From NCBI RefSeq assembly GCF_000420025.1, contig NZ_ATUD01000023.1:1-35985 (forward strand): 35,985 nt of DNA. Direction: 5' to 3'. Position 1 is the first letter of the stretch, and each line of letters begins with the position of its first letter. Below, piece by piece: positions 14,827-22,556 of the stretch. The stretch is from Patulibacter americanus DSM 16676. GTDB taxonomy: Bacteria; Actinomycetota; Thermoleophilia; Solirubrobacterales; Solirubrobacteraceae. The notes beneath the pieces are model-generated. The model saw only the letters and a program-made list of their open reading frames with translations, had not been told where the DNA came from and searched no databases. The position numbers and the translations under genes are program-made.

Positions 14827-16156
14827 CCGCGACGCCGCCTGGATCGCCGCCGCTGCCGGCGCCGAGCTCGTGCTGCAGTCCCCGCCCGCCGGCGCGCCCG
14901 CGGATCCGCAGGCGCCCGGCCCGTCCAGCGTCGTCATCGACAGCCGGGGGGATTGGCGGACGGCCCCCGGCGACGCCCGCCCGCTGTTCGTCGGCATCCC
15001 CGGCGCCCGCGTCGACGGCGGGAGCTTCGCCGCCGAGGTGCTGCTCGCCGGCGCCTGGGGCGTCCTCGTGCGGCCCGAGCACGCCGCGGCGGCCGTCGAG
15101 GCCGGCTACGGCACCGTCCTGACCCACCCGGACCCGACGGTCGCCCTCGGCGCGCTGGCCCGGGGCTGGCGCCGTGAGCTCGGCGCGACCGTCGTCGGCA
15201 TCACGGGCTCCGTCGGCAAGACGTCCACGAAGGACCTGCTCGCCGGGATCCTGGCCACGCAGCTGCGCGTCGTCGCGACGGAGGCCAACCTCAACACGGA
15301 GATCGGCCTGCCGCTCACGGTGCTGGGCGCCCCGGAGGGCACGCAGGTGCTGGTGCTCGAGATGGCGATGCGCGGCCGCGGCCAGATCGCGGAGCTCGCC
15401 GCCATCGCCGAGCCCGACGTCGGCGTGATCACGAACATCGCGCCCGTCCACGTCGAGCTGCTCGGCTCGCTGCAGGCCATCGCCGACACGAAGGCCGAGC
15501 TGCTGGCCGGGATCGTGCCCGGCGGGACCGCGATCATCCCGCGGGACGAGCCGCTCCTGGCGGCCCACCGCCCGCACGGGGTGACCGTCGTCGAGGTCGG
15601 GCCGGACGATCCCGCGCCCGCGGGCCTGCGGATCGCCGAGGACGTCTCGCCCACCGTGCTCCGCAACCTGCCGGCGGCCGTGGCCGCCGCCCGCGCGGTC
15701 GGCGTCGAGCCCGACGGCCCCGTCGACCCCCGGATCTCGGCGATGCGCGGACAGCGTCTGCACCTCGCCCGCGACGTCGTGGTCGTGGTCGACTGCTACA
15801 ACGCCAACCCGATGTCGATGACCGCCGCCCTCGACGACCTCGCCACCTCGGCCCCCGGCCGGAAGGTCGCGGTCCTCGGCGACATGCTCGAGCTCGGGCC
15901 GGACGAGCTGCGCTTCCACGCCGAGCTCGGCGCCCACGCGCGGTCGGCCGGCGTTGAGGAGCTCGTGGCGGTCGGTCCGCTCAGCCGTCACACCGGCACG
16001 GGCTTCGGCCGCGGGGTCCACTGGGTCCCGGACGCCGCCGCCGCGGCGAAGCTCGTCCCGACGCTGCTCGAGCCGGGGGACACCGTGCTCCTCAAGGCCT
16101 CGCGCGGCATCGGCCTCGAACGGGTCGCCGACGCCCTGCAGGGCGAGGGCGCCTGA
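14819..16156 (+). CDS. murF: UDP-MurNAc-tripeptide:D-Ala-D-Ala ligase MurF (short central region)
   Basis: A 445-residue Mur ligase that adds D-Ala-D-Ala to complete the pentapeptide precursor. It has SVVIDSR in the N-terminal domain, the P-loop GITGSVGKTSTKDLL (Lys134), EANLNTEIGLPLTVL, EMAMRGRGQIAEL, NIAPVHVELLGS, the C-terminal CYNANPMSMTAALDDL and LGDMLELG, and LKASRGIGLE near the end. One oddity: the stretch that in MurF normally carries the G-R-H-N-x-x-N-A-L-A-A motif and its preceding strands is much reduced, reading DVSPTVLRNLPAAVAAARAVGV. The GTG at 14819 overlaps the end of murE by 8 bp, so translation is coupled. The stop is 3 bp before mraY. Confidence 0.93.
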   Translation: MHSRDAAWIAAAAGAELVLQSPPAGAPADPQAPGPSSVVIDSRGDWRTAPGDARPLFVGIPGARVDGGSFAAEVLLAGAWGVLVRPEHAAAAVEAGYGTVLTHPDPTVALGALARGWRRELGATVVGITGSVGKTSTKDLLAGILATQLRVVATEANLNTEIGLPLTVLGAPEGTQVLVLEMAMRGRGQIAELAAIAEPDVGVITNIAPVHVELLGSLQAIADTKAELLAGIVPGGTAIIPRDEPLLAAHRPHGVTVVEVGPDDPAPAGLRIAEDVSPTVLRNLPAAVAAARAVGVEPDGPVDPRISAMRGQRLHLARDVVVVVDCYNANPMSMTAALDDLATSAPGRKVAVLGDMLELGPDELRFHAELGAHARSAGVEELVAVGPLSRHTGTGFGRGVHWVPDAAAAAKLVPTLLEPGDTVLLKASRGIGLERVADALQGEGA

Positions 16157-16159
16157 GCC

Positions 16160-17137
16160 GTGCTGAAGATCCTGATCGGCGGCACCGCCGCCATGCTCAT
16201 CTGCATCTTCCTGGCGCCACGCTTCATCGACTGGCTCCGGCAGAAGTCGTTCGGCCAGTTCATCCGCGAGGAGGGCCCGTCGGGCCACCAGAAGAAGGCG
16301 GGCACGCCCACGATGGGCGGGCTCATCATCTTCGTCGCGATCGCGGTGCCGTTCCTCATCCTCTGGGACTGGACGGACCGCGACTGGCGGGCGATGGGCG
16401 TCTTCATCACGGGCGCCGGCTTGGCGCTCGTGGGGTTCGTCGACGACTGGACGAAGGTGGTCCGGAAACGCTCGCTGGGCCTCAGCGGCAAGGGCAAGCT
16501 CGCGGCGATGGTCGTCGTCTCGCTCGTGTTCTGGTGGTTCGTCGTCGGGCCCGCGGACCTCGAGCCGACGGTGAAGATCCGCACGCTGGACCTCACGATC
16601 GACCTCGGCTGGCTCTACCCCGTCTGGATCTACCTCGTGGTGGCGTTCGTCTCGAACGCCGTGAACCTGACGGACGGCCTCGACGGCCTAGCGGCGGGCG
16701 TGACCGCGATCGTGATGACCGCCTACATCGGCATCACGTACCTCGCGACCGGGGCGTCCGACATGGCGCTGCTGGCGGCCTGCACGGTCGGCGGCTGCGT
16801 GGGGTTCCTCTGGTACAACGCCCACCCGGCCACGGTGTTCATGGGGGACACCGGGTCGCTCGGCCTCGGCGGCCTGGTCGCCGGCATCGCGATCATGACC
16901 AAGACGGAGGAGCTGTTCCTCGTCATCGGCGGCGTGTTCGTGCTCGAGGCGCTCTCGGTGATCATCCAGGTCTTCTCCTTCAAGACCTTCCGCAAGCGCG
17001 TCTTCCTCATGGCCCCCCTGCACCACCACTTCGAGATGAAGGCGTGGTCGGAGACGAAGGTCATCCTGCGGTTCTGGATCGTGGCGATCGCGTTCTCGGC
17101 GATCGGCTTCACGCTCTTCCAGCAGTCGATCAAGTAG
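16160..17137 (+). CDS. mraY: Phospho-MurNAc-pentapeptide transferase MraY
   Basis: A 325-residue polytopic membrane enzyme that transfers phospho-MurNAc-pentapeptide to undecaprenyl phosphate, making lipid I. Family signatures are EGPSGHQKKAGTPTMGG in the first loop, FVDDWTK with the Asp95-Asp96 pair, NLTDGLDGLAAG, FMGDTGSLGLGG, and MAPLHHHFE near the C-terminus. About ten hydrophobic segments are visible, and the length is close to that of the family. The GTG at 16160 is 3 bp after murF. Unlike the usual order, no murD follows; ftsW is next. Confidence 0.97.
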   Translation: MLKILIGGTAAMLICIFLAPRFIDWLRQKSFGQFIREEGPSGHQKKAGTPTMGGLIIFVAIAVPFLILWDWTDRDWRAMGVFITGAGLALVGFVDDWTKVVRKRSLGLSGKGKLAAMVVVSLVFWWFVVGPADLEPTVKIRTLDLTIDLGWLYPVWIYLVVAFVSNAVNLTDGLDGLAAGVTAIVMTAYIGITYLATGASDMALLAACTVGGCVGFLWYNAHPATVFMGDTGSLGLGGLVAGIAIMTKTEELFLVIGGVFVLEALSVIIQVFSFKTFRKRVFLMAPLHHHFEMKAWSETKVILRFWIVAIAFSAIGFTLFQQSIK

Positions 17138-17184
17138 CCGCGGGCCCGGACGCCACGGGCGTCGCGGGGGAGATCGACCGGGCG

Positions 17185-17238
17185 CCCGAACGCTCACGGG
17201 TTCGGGAGGGTTCATAAGCCCCGGGGCGAACACGCCCC
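17185..17238 (+). promoter_or_regulatory. Two stem-loops in the mraY-ftsW gap, the second abutting the ftsW start
   Basis: CCCGAAC (17185-17191) pairs with GTTCGGG (17200-17206). A second hairpin, GGGGCG-AACA-CGCCCC (17223-17238), ends 2 bp before the ftsW ATG at 17241, where a Shine-Dalgarno would be expected; none is visible. The first may terminate or attenuate transcription; the second may limit ribosome access to ftsW. Confidence 0.45.
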
Positions 17239-17240
17239 TG

Positions 17241-18647
17241 ATGAAGCGTCCCGCCGCCTCCGAACCCGAGCTCAAGCGCGAGTACGAGCGCCTCCTGGGC
17301 CTGGTCCTCGTCCTCTGCGTGCTGGGGGCGATCTGGGTCTACTCCGCCTCGAGTTCGGAGCAGATCCTGAAGGACGGGTCCAACGGCACCTCGTTCCTCA
17401 TCCGCTACGTGCTCTTCGCGGCGCTGGGGTTCGCCGGACTCGCGTTCGCGTCCCGCTACGGCGTCGCGGTGATCAAGAAGATCACCACCCCGATGCTCGC
17501 CATCTCGATCGTCCTCTGCATGGCGGTCGTCCTGCCTGGGATCGGCAAGGAGGTCAACGGCGCCTACCGGTGGCTCGGCGGCGGACCGCTGACGTTCCAG
17601 CCCTCGGAGCTGGCGAAGTTCGCGATGATCGCCTTCCTCGCGCTGCGGCTCTCGTCCCGTCGGCGCCCGATGCGGACGCTGGGCGACCTGCGCATCGAGC
17701 TGCTGGCGCTCGGCCTGCTGATCGCGGTCGTCGCCGGCGTCCAGCGCGACCTCGGCACCGCGATCGTCATCACCGGCGCCGCCGTCTGCGTGCTCGTCGT
17801 CGGCGGCATGCCCGCCCGGTTCTTCCTCCCGATCGGCGCGGCCGGCGGCGTGGCGCTGCTCGTGCTCGTCGCGATGCACCCGTACCGCATCGCCCGCCTG
17901 ACCTCGTTCCTCTCGCCCGGGTCCGACGCCTCCGGCACGGGCTACCAGTCGCTGCAGGGCCAGCTCGCGATCGGCACCGGCGGGTTCACCGGCACCGGGC
18001 TTGGCAACTCCGTCCAGAAGGCGGACTGGCTGCCCGAGGCGCACACGGACTTCATCCTCGCGGTCGTCGGCGAGGAGCTCGGCGCCATCGGCATCATCAT
18101 GCTGCTCGTCCTCTACGCGGGCGTCGCGTACACGGGCCTGCGGATCGCCGACCGCACGAAGGGCAGCTACCAGAAGCTCCTGGCCGTCGGGATCACCGGC
18201 GTCGTGCTCGTGCAGGCGATGCTGAACGTGTGGGTCGTGCTCGGGATCTTCCCGTTGACCGGCGTCCCGCTGCCCTTCATCTCGTACGGCGGCACGAGCC
18301 TGATCGTGCTGCTGGGCGCGGTCGGGATCCTGCTCAACATCGCGCGCGGCACCCCGTACCTCGAGGTCGCCCCCGAGCCCGAGCTCGACGGCCCGCCGCG
18401 CGGCCGCGCCCCGCGGCCCGCCCGCGACGCCCGGCCCCGGCCCGTCGGCGGCGCGCGCCGCGCGCCGGGTCCGCGCCCCGTGCGCGGCCCCGCGCCGGCC
18501 TTCGCGTCGGCCGCGGAGCGGTCGGACGCCCGCCGCGCCGCGCGTGCGTCACGATCCGCGGGTGACGCAGAGGACGTTCGTGATCGCAGCCGGCGGGACA
18601 GCGGGGCACGTGGTGCCCGCGTTGGCGGTCGCCGACGAGCTTCGTGA
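17241..18647 (+). CDS. ftsW: SEDS-family septal peptidoglycan polymerase FtsW
   Basis: A 468-residue SEDS protein. About ten membrane segments span roughly residues 18-372. Family motifs are the GKEVNGAYRWLGGGPLTFQP region followed by SELAKFAMIAFLA, the catalytic-Asp-type loop QRDLGTAIVI, EELGAIGI, and PLPFISYGGTSL. FtsW polymerises lipid II at the septum with its cognate PBP (FtsI at 11547). The C-terminal 95 residues are an Arg/Pro/Ala-rich, strongly basic cytoplasmic tail. The last 86 bases or more overlap murG in another frame. Third-codon-position GC in the overlap looks poor in the ftsW frame, so this end may be read-through sequence rather than conserved protein. It could be called RodA on sequence alone; the dcw context favours FtsW. 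Confidence 0.93.
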   Translation: MKRPAASEPELKREYERLLGLVLVLCVLGAIWVYSASSSEQILKDGSNGTSFLIRYVLFAALGFAGLAFASRYGVAVIKKITTPMLAISIVLCMAVVLPGIGKEVNGAYRWLGGGPLTFQPSELAKFAMIAFLALRLSSRRRPMRTLGDLRIELLALGLLIAVVAGVQRDLGTAIVITGAAVCVLVVGGMPARFFLPIGAAGGVALLVLVAMHPYRIARLTSFLSPGSDASGTGYQSLQGQLAIGTGGFTGTGLGNSVQKADWLPEAHTDFILAVVGEELGAIGIIMLLVLYAGVAYTGLRIADRTKGSYQKLLAVGITGVVLVQAMLNVWVVLGIFPLTGVPLPFISYGGTSLIVLLGAVGILLNIARGTPYLEVAPEPELDGPPRGRAPRPARDARPRPVGGARRAPGPRPVRGPAPAFASAAERSDARRAARASRSAGDAEDVRDRSRRDSGARGARVGGRRRAS

Positions 18648-19674
18648 CGGCGGCCACCGCGTCGTCTTCGTCGGCGGCGACCGCGAGGAGGCGCGGCTCG
18701 TGCCCGAGGCGGGCTACGAGCTGCACCAGATCCGGGTCGAGGGCTTCAGCCGCACGCACCCGCTGAAGGCCGCCCGTGCCGGCGGCCGCGCGGTCGGCGC
18801 CGTCACCGCGGCGCGCAGGATCCTCGGGCGCGTCGCCCCGGACGCGGTGATGGGCGGCGGGGGGTACGTCGCCGGCGTCGTGGGGGCCGCCGCGGTCTCA
18901 CGCCGCATCCCGCTCGTGCTGACCGAGGCCGACAGCCACCTCGGCGTCTCCAACCGCCTCCTGCACCGGCGCGCGCACCGCGTCTGTCTCGGGTTCCCGA
19001 TCGCCGGGCGCGACGAGCCGACCTTCCGGGTGACGGGCCGCCCCGTGCCCGAGCCGTTCGGAGACCACGCCGGCGCCCGCGATCGCTTCGGCCTGGACGA
19101 GCGCACCCCGACGGTGCTCGTCTTCGGCGGCTCGCTCGGAGCGCGCTCCGTGAACGAGGCCGCGATCGAGGGACTGCGGGACCTGACGGCGCCCGCGCTC
19201 GACGGCAGCGGCGAGGTGCCGGTGGCCGTGATCCACGCCTCGGGGCGTCGCGACCACGCCGCGCTGCGCGACCGCGTGCCCGAGGACGGCCCGTACCGGC
19301 TGTTCGACTACCTCTCGCCGCTGAGCCCCGCACTGGCGGCCTGCGACCTCGTCGTCTCGCGCTCCGGCGGCTCGATCGCGGAGGTCACCGCCCACGGCCG
19401 CCCCGCGATCCTCGTGCCCTACCCGCACGCCGCCGCCGACCACCAGACGGCCAACGCCCGCTGGATGGCGGACGCCGGCGCGGCCGTCGTCATCGGCGAC
19501 GGCGAGCTGACCGCCGAGCGCCTGCGCACCACGGTGGCCGAGCTGCTGGGCGACCGCGAGCGTCTGGAGCGGATGGCCGGCGTCTCCGCCGGGCTGGCCC
19601 GGCCGCAGGCCGCGCGCGCGATCGCGGACGAGGTCCTGGCGGCCGCGGGCGGTCCGGCCACGGCTGCCGCCTGA
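18562..19674 (+). CDS. murG: UDP-GlcNAc:lipid I GlcNAc transferase MurG
   Basis: A 370-residue GT-B glycosyltransferase that adds GlcNAc to lipid I, giving lipid II, on the inner face of the membrane. It shows the glycine loop VIAAGGTAGHVVPALAVADEL at its start, GGGGYVAG, FGGSLGARSVNEA, and the donor-binding block SRSGGSIAEV, GRPAILVPYPHAAADHQTANA. The second loop reads TEADSHLGVSNRLL, where many MurG proteins have E-Q-N and a later G-x-x-N-R/K. The glycine loop must be included, so the start is no later than the GTG at 18562; a GTG at 18544 is also possible. Either start lies well inside ftsW (overlap 86-104 bp). No Shine-Dalgarno is visible. Confidence 0.93.
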   Translation: MTQRTFVIAAGGTAGHVVPALAVADELRDGGHRVVFVGGDREEARLVPEAGYELHQIRVEGFSRTHPLKAARAGGRAVGAVTAARRILGRVAPDAVMGGGGYVAGVVGAAAVSRRIPLVLTEADSHLGVSNRLLHRRAHRVCLGFPIAGRDEPTFRVTGRPVPEPFGDHAGARDRFGLDERTPTVLVFGGSLGARSVNEAAIEGLRDLTAPALDGSGEVPVAVIHASGRRDHAALRDRVPEDGPYRLFDYLSPLSPALAACDLVVSRSGGSIAEVTAHGRPAILVPYPHAAADHQTANARWMADAGAAVVIGDGELTAERLRTTVAELLGDRERLERMAGVSAGLARPQAARAIADEVLAAAGGPATAAA

Positions 19675-19767
19675 CGGGACGCGGTCCGGGGCGTCCGTCG
19701 CGGTGGCCGTCGGCGCGGCGCCCGGGTCGCCGTGGCCCGCGGTCGTCGCCGCGGCGGCGTGACGCGA

Positions 19768-20907
19768 TCAGCGCGGCGCGGTGACCCGCACGGTCCGGGT
19801 GACCGTGCGGGCGGCCCAGCCGGGCTGCGGGGCGAACCGCACCCGCACGACCCAGCGGCCCGGCCGCAGGCGCCGGAGGGTGAACGTCCGGACGTCCCCG
19901 GCGGCCTGCGGGCCGTTGACCGTCGCCCGACGCCGGCCGCTCGCCGCGGTCACGGAGAGCCGGCCGCGCGCCTCCGGCGCGGTGCGCACGCGGATGCGCG
20001 CGACCGTGCCCCGCACGCGCGAGGAGCCGCTCGCCCGCAGCGCGGGGTCCCGGAGGCCCCCCGCCTCGGGGGCATCGCCGGGCGCCTGCGGGCCGGGCGA
20101 CGGTGCCGGGACGGGGGTCGGGACCGGGACGGGCACGGGCACGGGCACGGTCGTGGTGCCGCCGCCCGGATCGGTGCCGCCGGTCCCCGGCGCGGCCGCC
20201 GTGGTCACCGTGCGTTCGGCGCCGCGGACGGTCCCGCCGGGGCCGCGTACGACCAGGCGGTAGCGCAGCCCGGTGCCGGACGGCAGCCCGTCGACCGTCG
20301 CGGCGACCGTGCGCGGCCCGACGCCCGCTGCGGCGACCTCCGGGGTGGTGGCCTCCAGGGCGTCGCCCGTGCCGTGCTCGAACCACCAGACGACGTCGGC
20401 GCCGGCCGGGTCGACCACGCCGGTGAGCGTCGCGCCGGTCGGGGTCACCCCCTCGGCCGGCATGGTCAGGGCCGCCGGGGCCACGGGCGGGAGGGCGTCG
20501 CAGAGGGGCGCGCCGGGCTGGGCGGGCGTGACCCGGACGGTCGAGCCGTCGAGGATCCACGTGAGCGTCGGCCAGTCCTTCACGTTCCACAACACCGTGA
20601 GCGCCGCGCGGTGCTCCCCGGGCAGGAACGTCTCCGGCTGGCCGCGCAGCACGGGCGGGGGCGAGAAGAAGTTGCCACTGGCGCCCGGCGGGATCCTGAC
20701 CGGGCCCGGACCGTCGTTGCGGTACCCGAGGCGGGCACCGCCGAGACCGGTGGTCGGGTCGTGCACGACGCAGGTGACCTGGGGGACGACGGCCGCACCG
20801 GCGACCGTGGGGGCGGCGAGGCCGGCGGCCGGCACGCAGGCGACGGCGACGGCGCCGGCCAGGCGACCTCGGGGGGCATGGTGTCGTCTCGTCCGCGGGC
20901 CGCGCAT
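19768..20907 (-). CDS. Secreted surface protein with Ig/Fn3-like and Pro-rich linker regions
   Basis: A 379-residue protein on the strand opposite to the dcw genes, between murG and murC. The N-terminus is highly basic, followed by a hydrophobic signal stretch (GRLAGAVAVACVPAAGLAAP) and probable cleavage near AGAA. Part 1 (about 45-140) has a Cys pair (VTCVVHD and PLCDALPP). Part 2 (about 150-235) looks like a fibronectin/Ig-type repeat (GVTPTGATLTGVVDPAGADV, then GLRYRLVVRGPGG). A linker PVPVPVPVPTPVPAPSPGP, encoded by short GGGCAC-type repeats near 20120-20150, leads to a basic C-terminal beta-rich part ending TVTRTVRVTAPR. The function is unknown. The ATG is 6 nt behind a TACGAT -10, so a leaderless transcript is likely. 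It breaks the co-directional dcw run. Confidence 0.75.
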   Translation of the reverse strand: MRGPRTRRHHAPRGRLAGAVAVACVPAAGLAAPTVAGAAVVPQVTCVVHDPTTGLGGARLGYRNDGPGPVRIPPGASGNFFSPPPVLRGQPETFLPGEHRAALTVLWNVKDWPTLTWILDGSTVRVTPAQPGAPLCDALPPVAPAALTMPAEGVTPTGATLTGVVDPAGADVVWWFEHGTGDALEATTPEVAAAGVGPRTVAATVDGLPSGTGLRYRLVVRGPGGTVRGAERTVTTAAAPGTGGTDPGGGTTTVPVPVPVPVPTPVPAPSPGPQAPGDAPEAGGLRDPALRASGSSRVRGTVARIRVRTAPEARGRLSVTAASGRRRATVNGPQAAGDVRTFTLRRLRPGRWVVRVRFAPQPGWAARTVTRTVRVTAPR

Positions 20908-20913
20908 GGCCCG

Positions 20914-20919
20914 ATCGTA
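20914..20919 (-). promoter_or_regulatory. -10 box for the secreted protein gene (leaderless geometry)
   Basis: Minus-strand TACGAT followed by 6 nt and then the ATG at 20907. A normal -10 to start-site distance places the transcript start on or next to the start codon. The octamer CGATCGGG occurs twice around it, 13 bp apart. Confidence 0.45.
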
Positions 20920-21046
20920 GAACCCGATCGCCGTGCGGTCGAGGGCGCAGGTGGACCCGCGGCAGAGGGCACCGGCGGACCGGGGTTCAGGGGCGGGGAC
21001 GCCCGCGATCGGGGCGCGCGGTCGGCGGGACCGCGGGCCCGGCGGA

Positions 21047-21052
21047 TACCCT
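21047..21052 (+). promoter_or_regulatory. Candidate -10 box of murC
   Basis: TACCCT lies 8 nt before the murC ATG at 21061, with no Shine-Dalgarno between them. This fits a (near-)leaderless murC transcript and a separate promoter after the antisense gene interrupts the cluster. Confidence 0.4.
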
Positions 21053-21060
21053 CCGCGGCG

Positions 21061-22404
21061 ATGCCTTCGCAGCCCTGGAGCGGTCGCCGCCTGCACGTCC
21101 TCGGGATCGCCGGGGCCGGGATGAGCGCGCTGGCCGTCCTCGCCCGTGGCCTCGGCGCCGAGGTCACGGGGTCGGACCGCTCCGAGAGCCGGTACCTCGC
21201 CGGCGTGCGCGAGGCCGGGATCCCGGTGACGATCGGCCACGCGGCCGAGAACGTGCCCGCGGGCGACGACGTCGTGGTCGTCGCCTCGACGGCGATCCCG
21301 GAGGACAACCCCGAGCGCGTCGAGGCCCGCCGCCGCGGCCTGCCGGACCGCTCCCGCCACGGCCTGCTGCGCGAGGTCTGCGCCGAGCACCGGGTGATCG
21401 CCGTCGCTGGCGCCCACGGCAAGACGACGACGTCGGCGATGACGGTTCACGCGCTCCAGGGCGCGGGCGAGGACCCGTCCTACCTCGTCGGCGGCATCCT
21501 CCGCTCGACGGGCCGCAACGTGCACGTCGGCACCTCGGGCTGGCTCGTGGTCGAGGCCGACGAGTCCGACCGCTCCTTCCTCGAGACCCACCCCGAGATC
21601 GCGGTCGTCACGAGCGTCGAGCTCGACCACCACGGCACCTACGCGGGGCGCCCCGACCTCGACGACGCGTTCCGCGCCTTCCTGGCCGGCGCCGGCGAGC
21701 GCGTCGTGTGGGACCGCCCGGAGCTCGACCGGCTGCTGCCGGCCGACGCCGACCCCGCCCGCGTCCACCGCTACGACGTGACGGACACGGCCGCCGCCGA
21801 CGGTGCGCAGCGGTTCGCGTGGGACGGCCGCACCGTCGCGCTCCGCCAGCCCGGCGTCCACAACGCGTGGAACGCCGTCGCGGCGCTGACCGCCGCGACG
21901 CTCGCCGGCGCCGACCCGGAGCGTGCCGTCGCGGCGATGGTCGACTTCCCCGGCACCGGGCGGCGGTTCGAGCAGGTCGGCACGGGCCCGGCCGGCGCGG
22001 TGGTCGTCGACGACTACGCGCACCACCCGACGGAGGTCGCCGCGACGATCGCGGCCGCCCGCACCCTCGCCCCGCGGCGGGTCGTGGCCGTCTTCCAGCC
22101 CCACCTGTTCTCGCGCACCCAGATGCTGTCCGACGCGTTCGGGCGCGCGCTCGCCGGCGCCGACCTCGTCTGCGTGCTCGACGTCTACCCGGCGCGCGAG
22201 CGGGCGGAGGACTTCCCCGGCGTCGACGGCCTGACGATCGCCCGGGCCGCGGCCGACGCGGGGGAGGGCGTGCCGGTCGTCTGGCTGCCCACGGTCGCCG
22301 AGGCGCTCGGCCGGCTGCCCGCCCTGCTGCGCAGCGGCGACCTCTGCCTGTGCATGGGCGCCGGCGACGTGGACGGCGTCGCGCACGGCCTCGTCGCCGG
22401 CTGA
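21061..22404 (+). CDS. murC: UDP-N-acetylmuramate:L-alanine ligase MurC
   Basis: A 447-residue Mur ligase that attaches the first residue, L-Ala, to UDP-MurNAc. It has the UDP-binding GIAGAGMSALA, the P-loop VAGAHGKTTT (Lys121), EADESDRSFLETHPEIAVVT, ELDHHGTY, the HNAWNAVAALTAA motif, FPGTGRRFE, DDYAHHPTEV and FQPHLFSRT. It is complete, close to the usual family length. The ATG at 21061 sits 8 nt behind a TACCCT -10. In many dcw clusters murB follows or is fused to murC; here murC is followed by a short tandem-repeat spacer and ftsQ. Confidence 0.97.
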   Translation: MPSQPWSGRRLHVLGIAGAGMSALAVLARGLGAEVTGSDRSESRYLAGVREAGIPVTIGHAAENVPAGDDVVVVASTAIPEDNPERVEARRRGLPDRSRHGLLREVCAEHRVIAVAGAHGKTTTSAMTVHALQGAGEDPSYLVGGILRSTGRNVHVGTSGWLVVEADESDRSFLETHPEIAVVTSVELDHHGTYAGRPDLDDAFRAFLAGAGERVVWDRPELDRLLPADADPARVHRYDVTDTAAADGAQRFAWDGRTVALRQPGVHNAWNAVAALTAATLAGADPERAVAAMVDFPGTGRRFEQVGTGPAGAVVVDDYAHHPTEVAATIAAARTLAPRRVVAVFQPHLFSRTQMLSDAFGRALAGADLVCVLDVYPARERAEDFPGVDGLTIARAAADAGEGVPVVWLPTVAEALGRLPALLRSGDLCLCMGAGDVDGVAHGLVAG

Positions 22405-22474
22405 GCGGGCGGCCTCGTCCGGCTGAACGGGGCAGCCTCGTCCGGCTGACCGGGCGGCCCGTCCGGCTGTCCGG
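22386..22474 (+). repeat. Degenerate 20-24 bp tandem repeat covering the murC stop codon
   Basis: Four imperfect copies of a unit resembling CGGCCTCGTCCGGCTGACGGG: 22386-22409, 22410-22432, 22433-22454 and 22455-22474. The first copy encodes the last murC residues and stop. Its GGCTGA is repeated in the next two copies, as if the gene end had been duplicated by slippage. Confidence 0.65.
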
Positions 22475-22556
22475 CGGATCGCGCGGGCCACGCGATCCGC
22501 GCGCTGAGCAGTGGCGCGCAGGAGGGACGAGCCGCCCGGCGGCGAACGTGCGAGTG

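Noticed and set aside
17185..17206. CCGAAC...GTTCGG before ftsW as a LexA box
   Set aside because: The half-sites are separated by 8 nt rather than the 4 nt required; it is better read as a hairpin.
19675..19767. Terminator between the convergent murG and secreted-protein genes
   Set aside because: I looked for a stem comparable to those in the other convergent gaps and found only short, imperfect GC pairings, so no feature is called.
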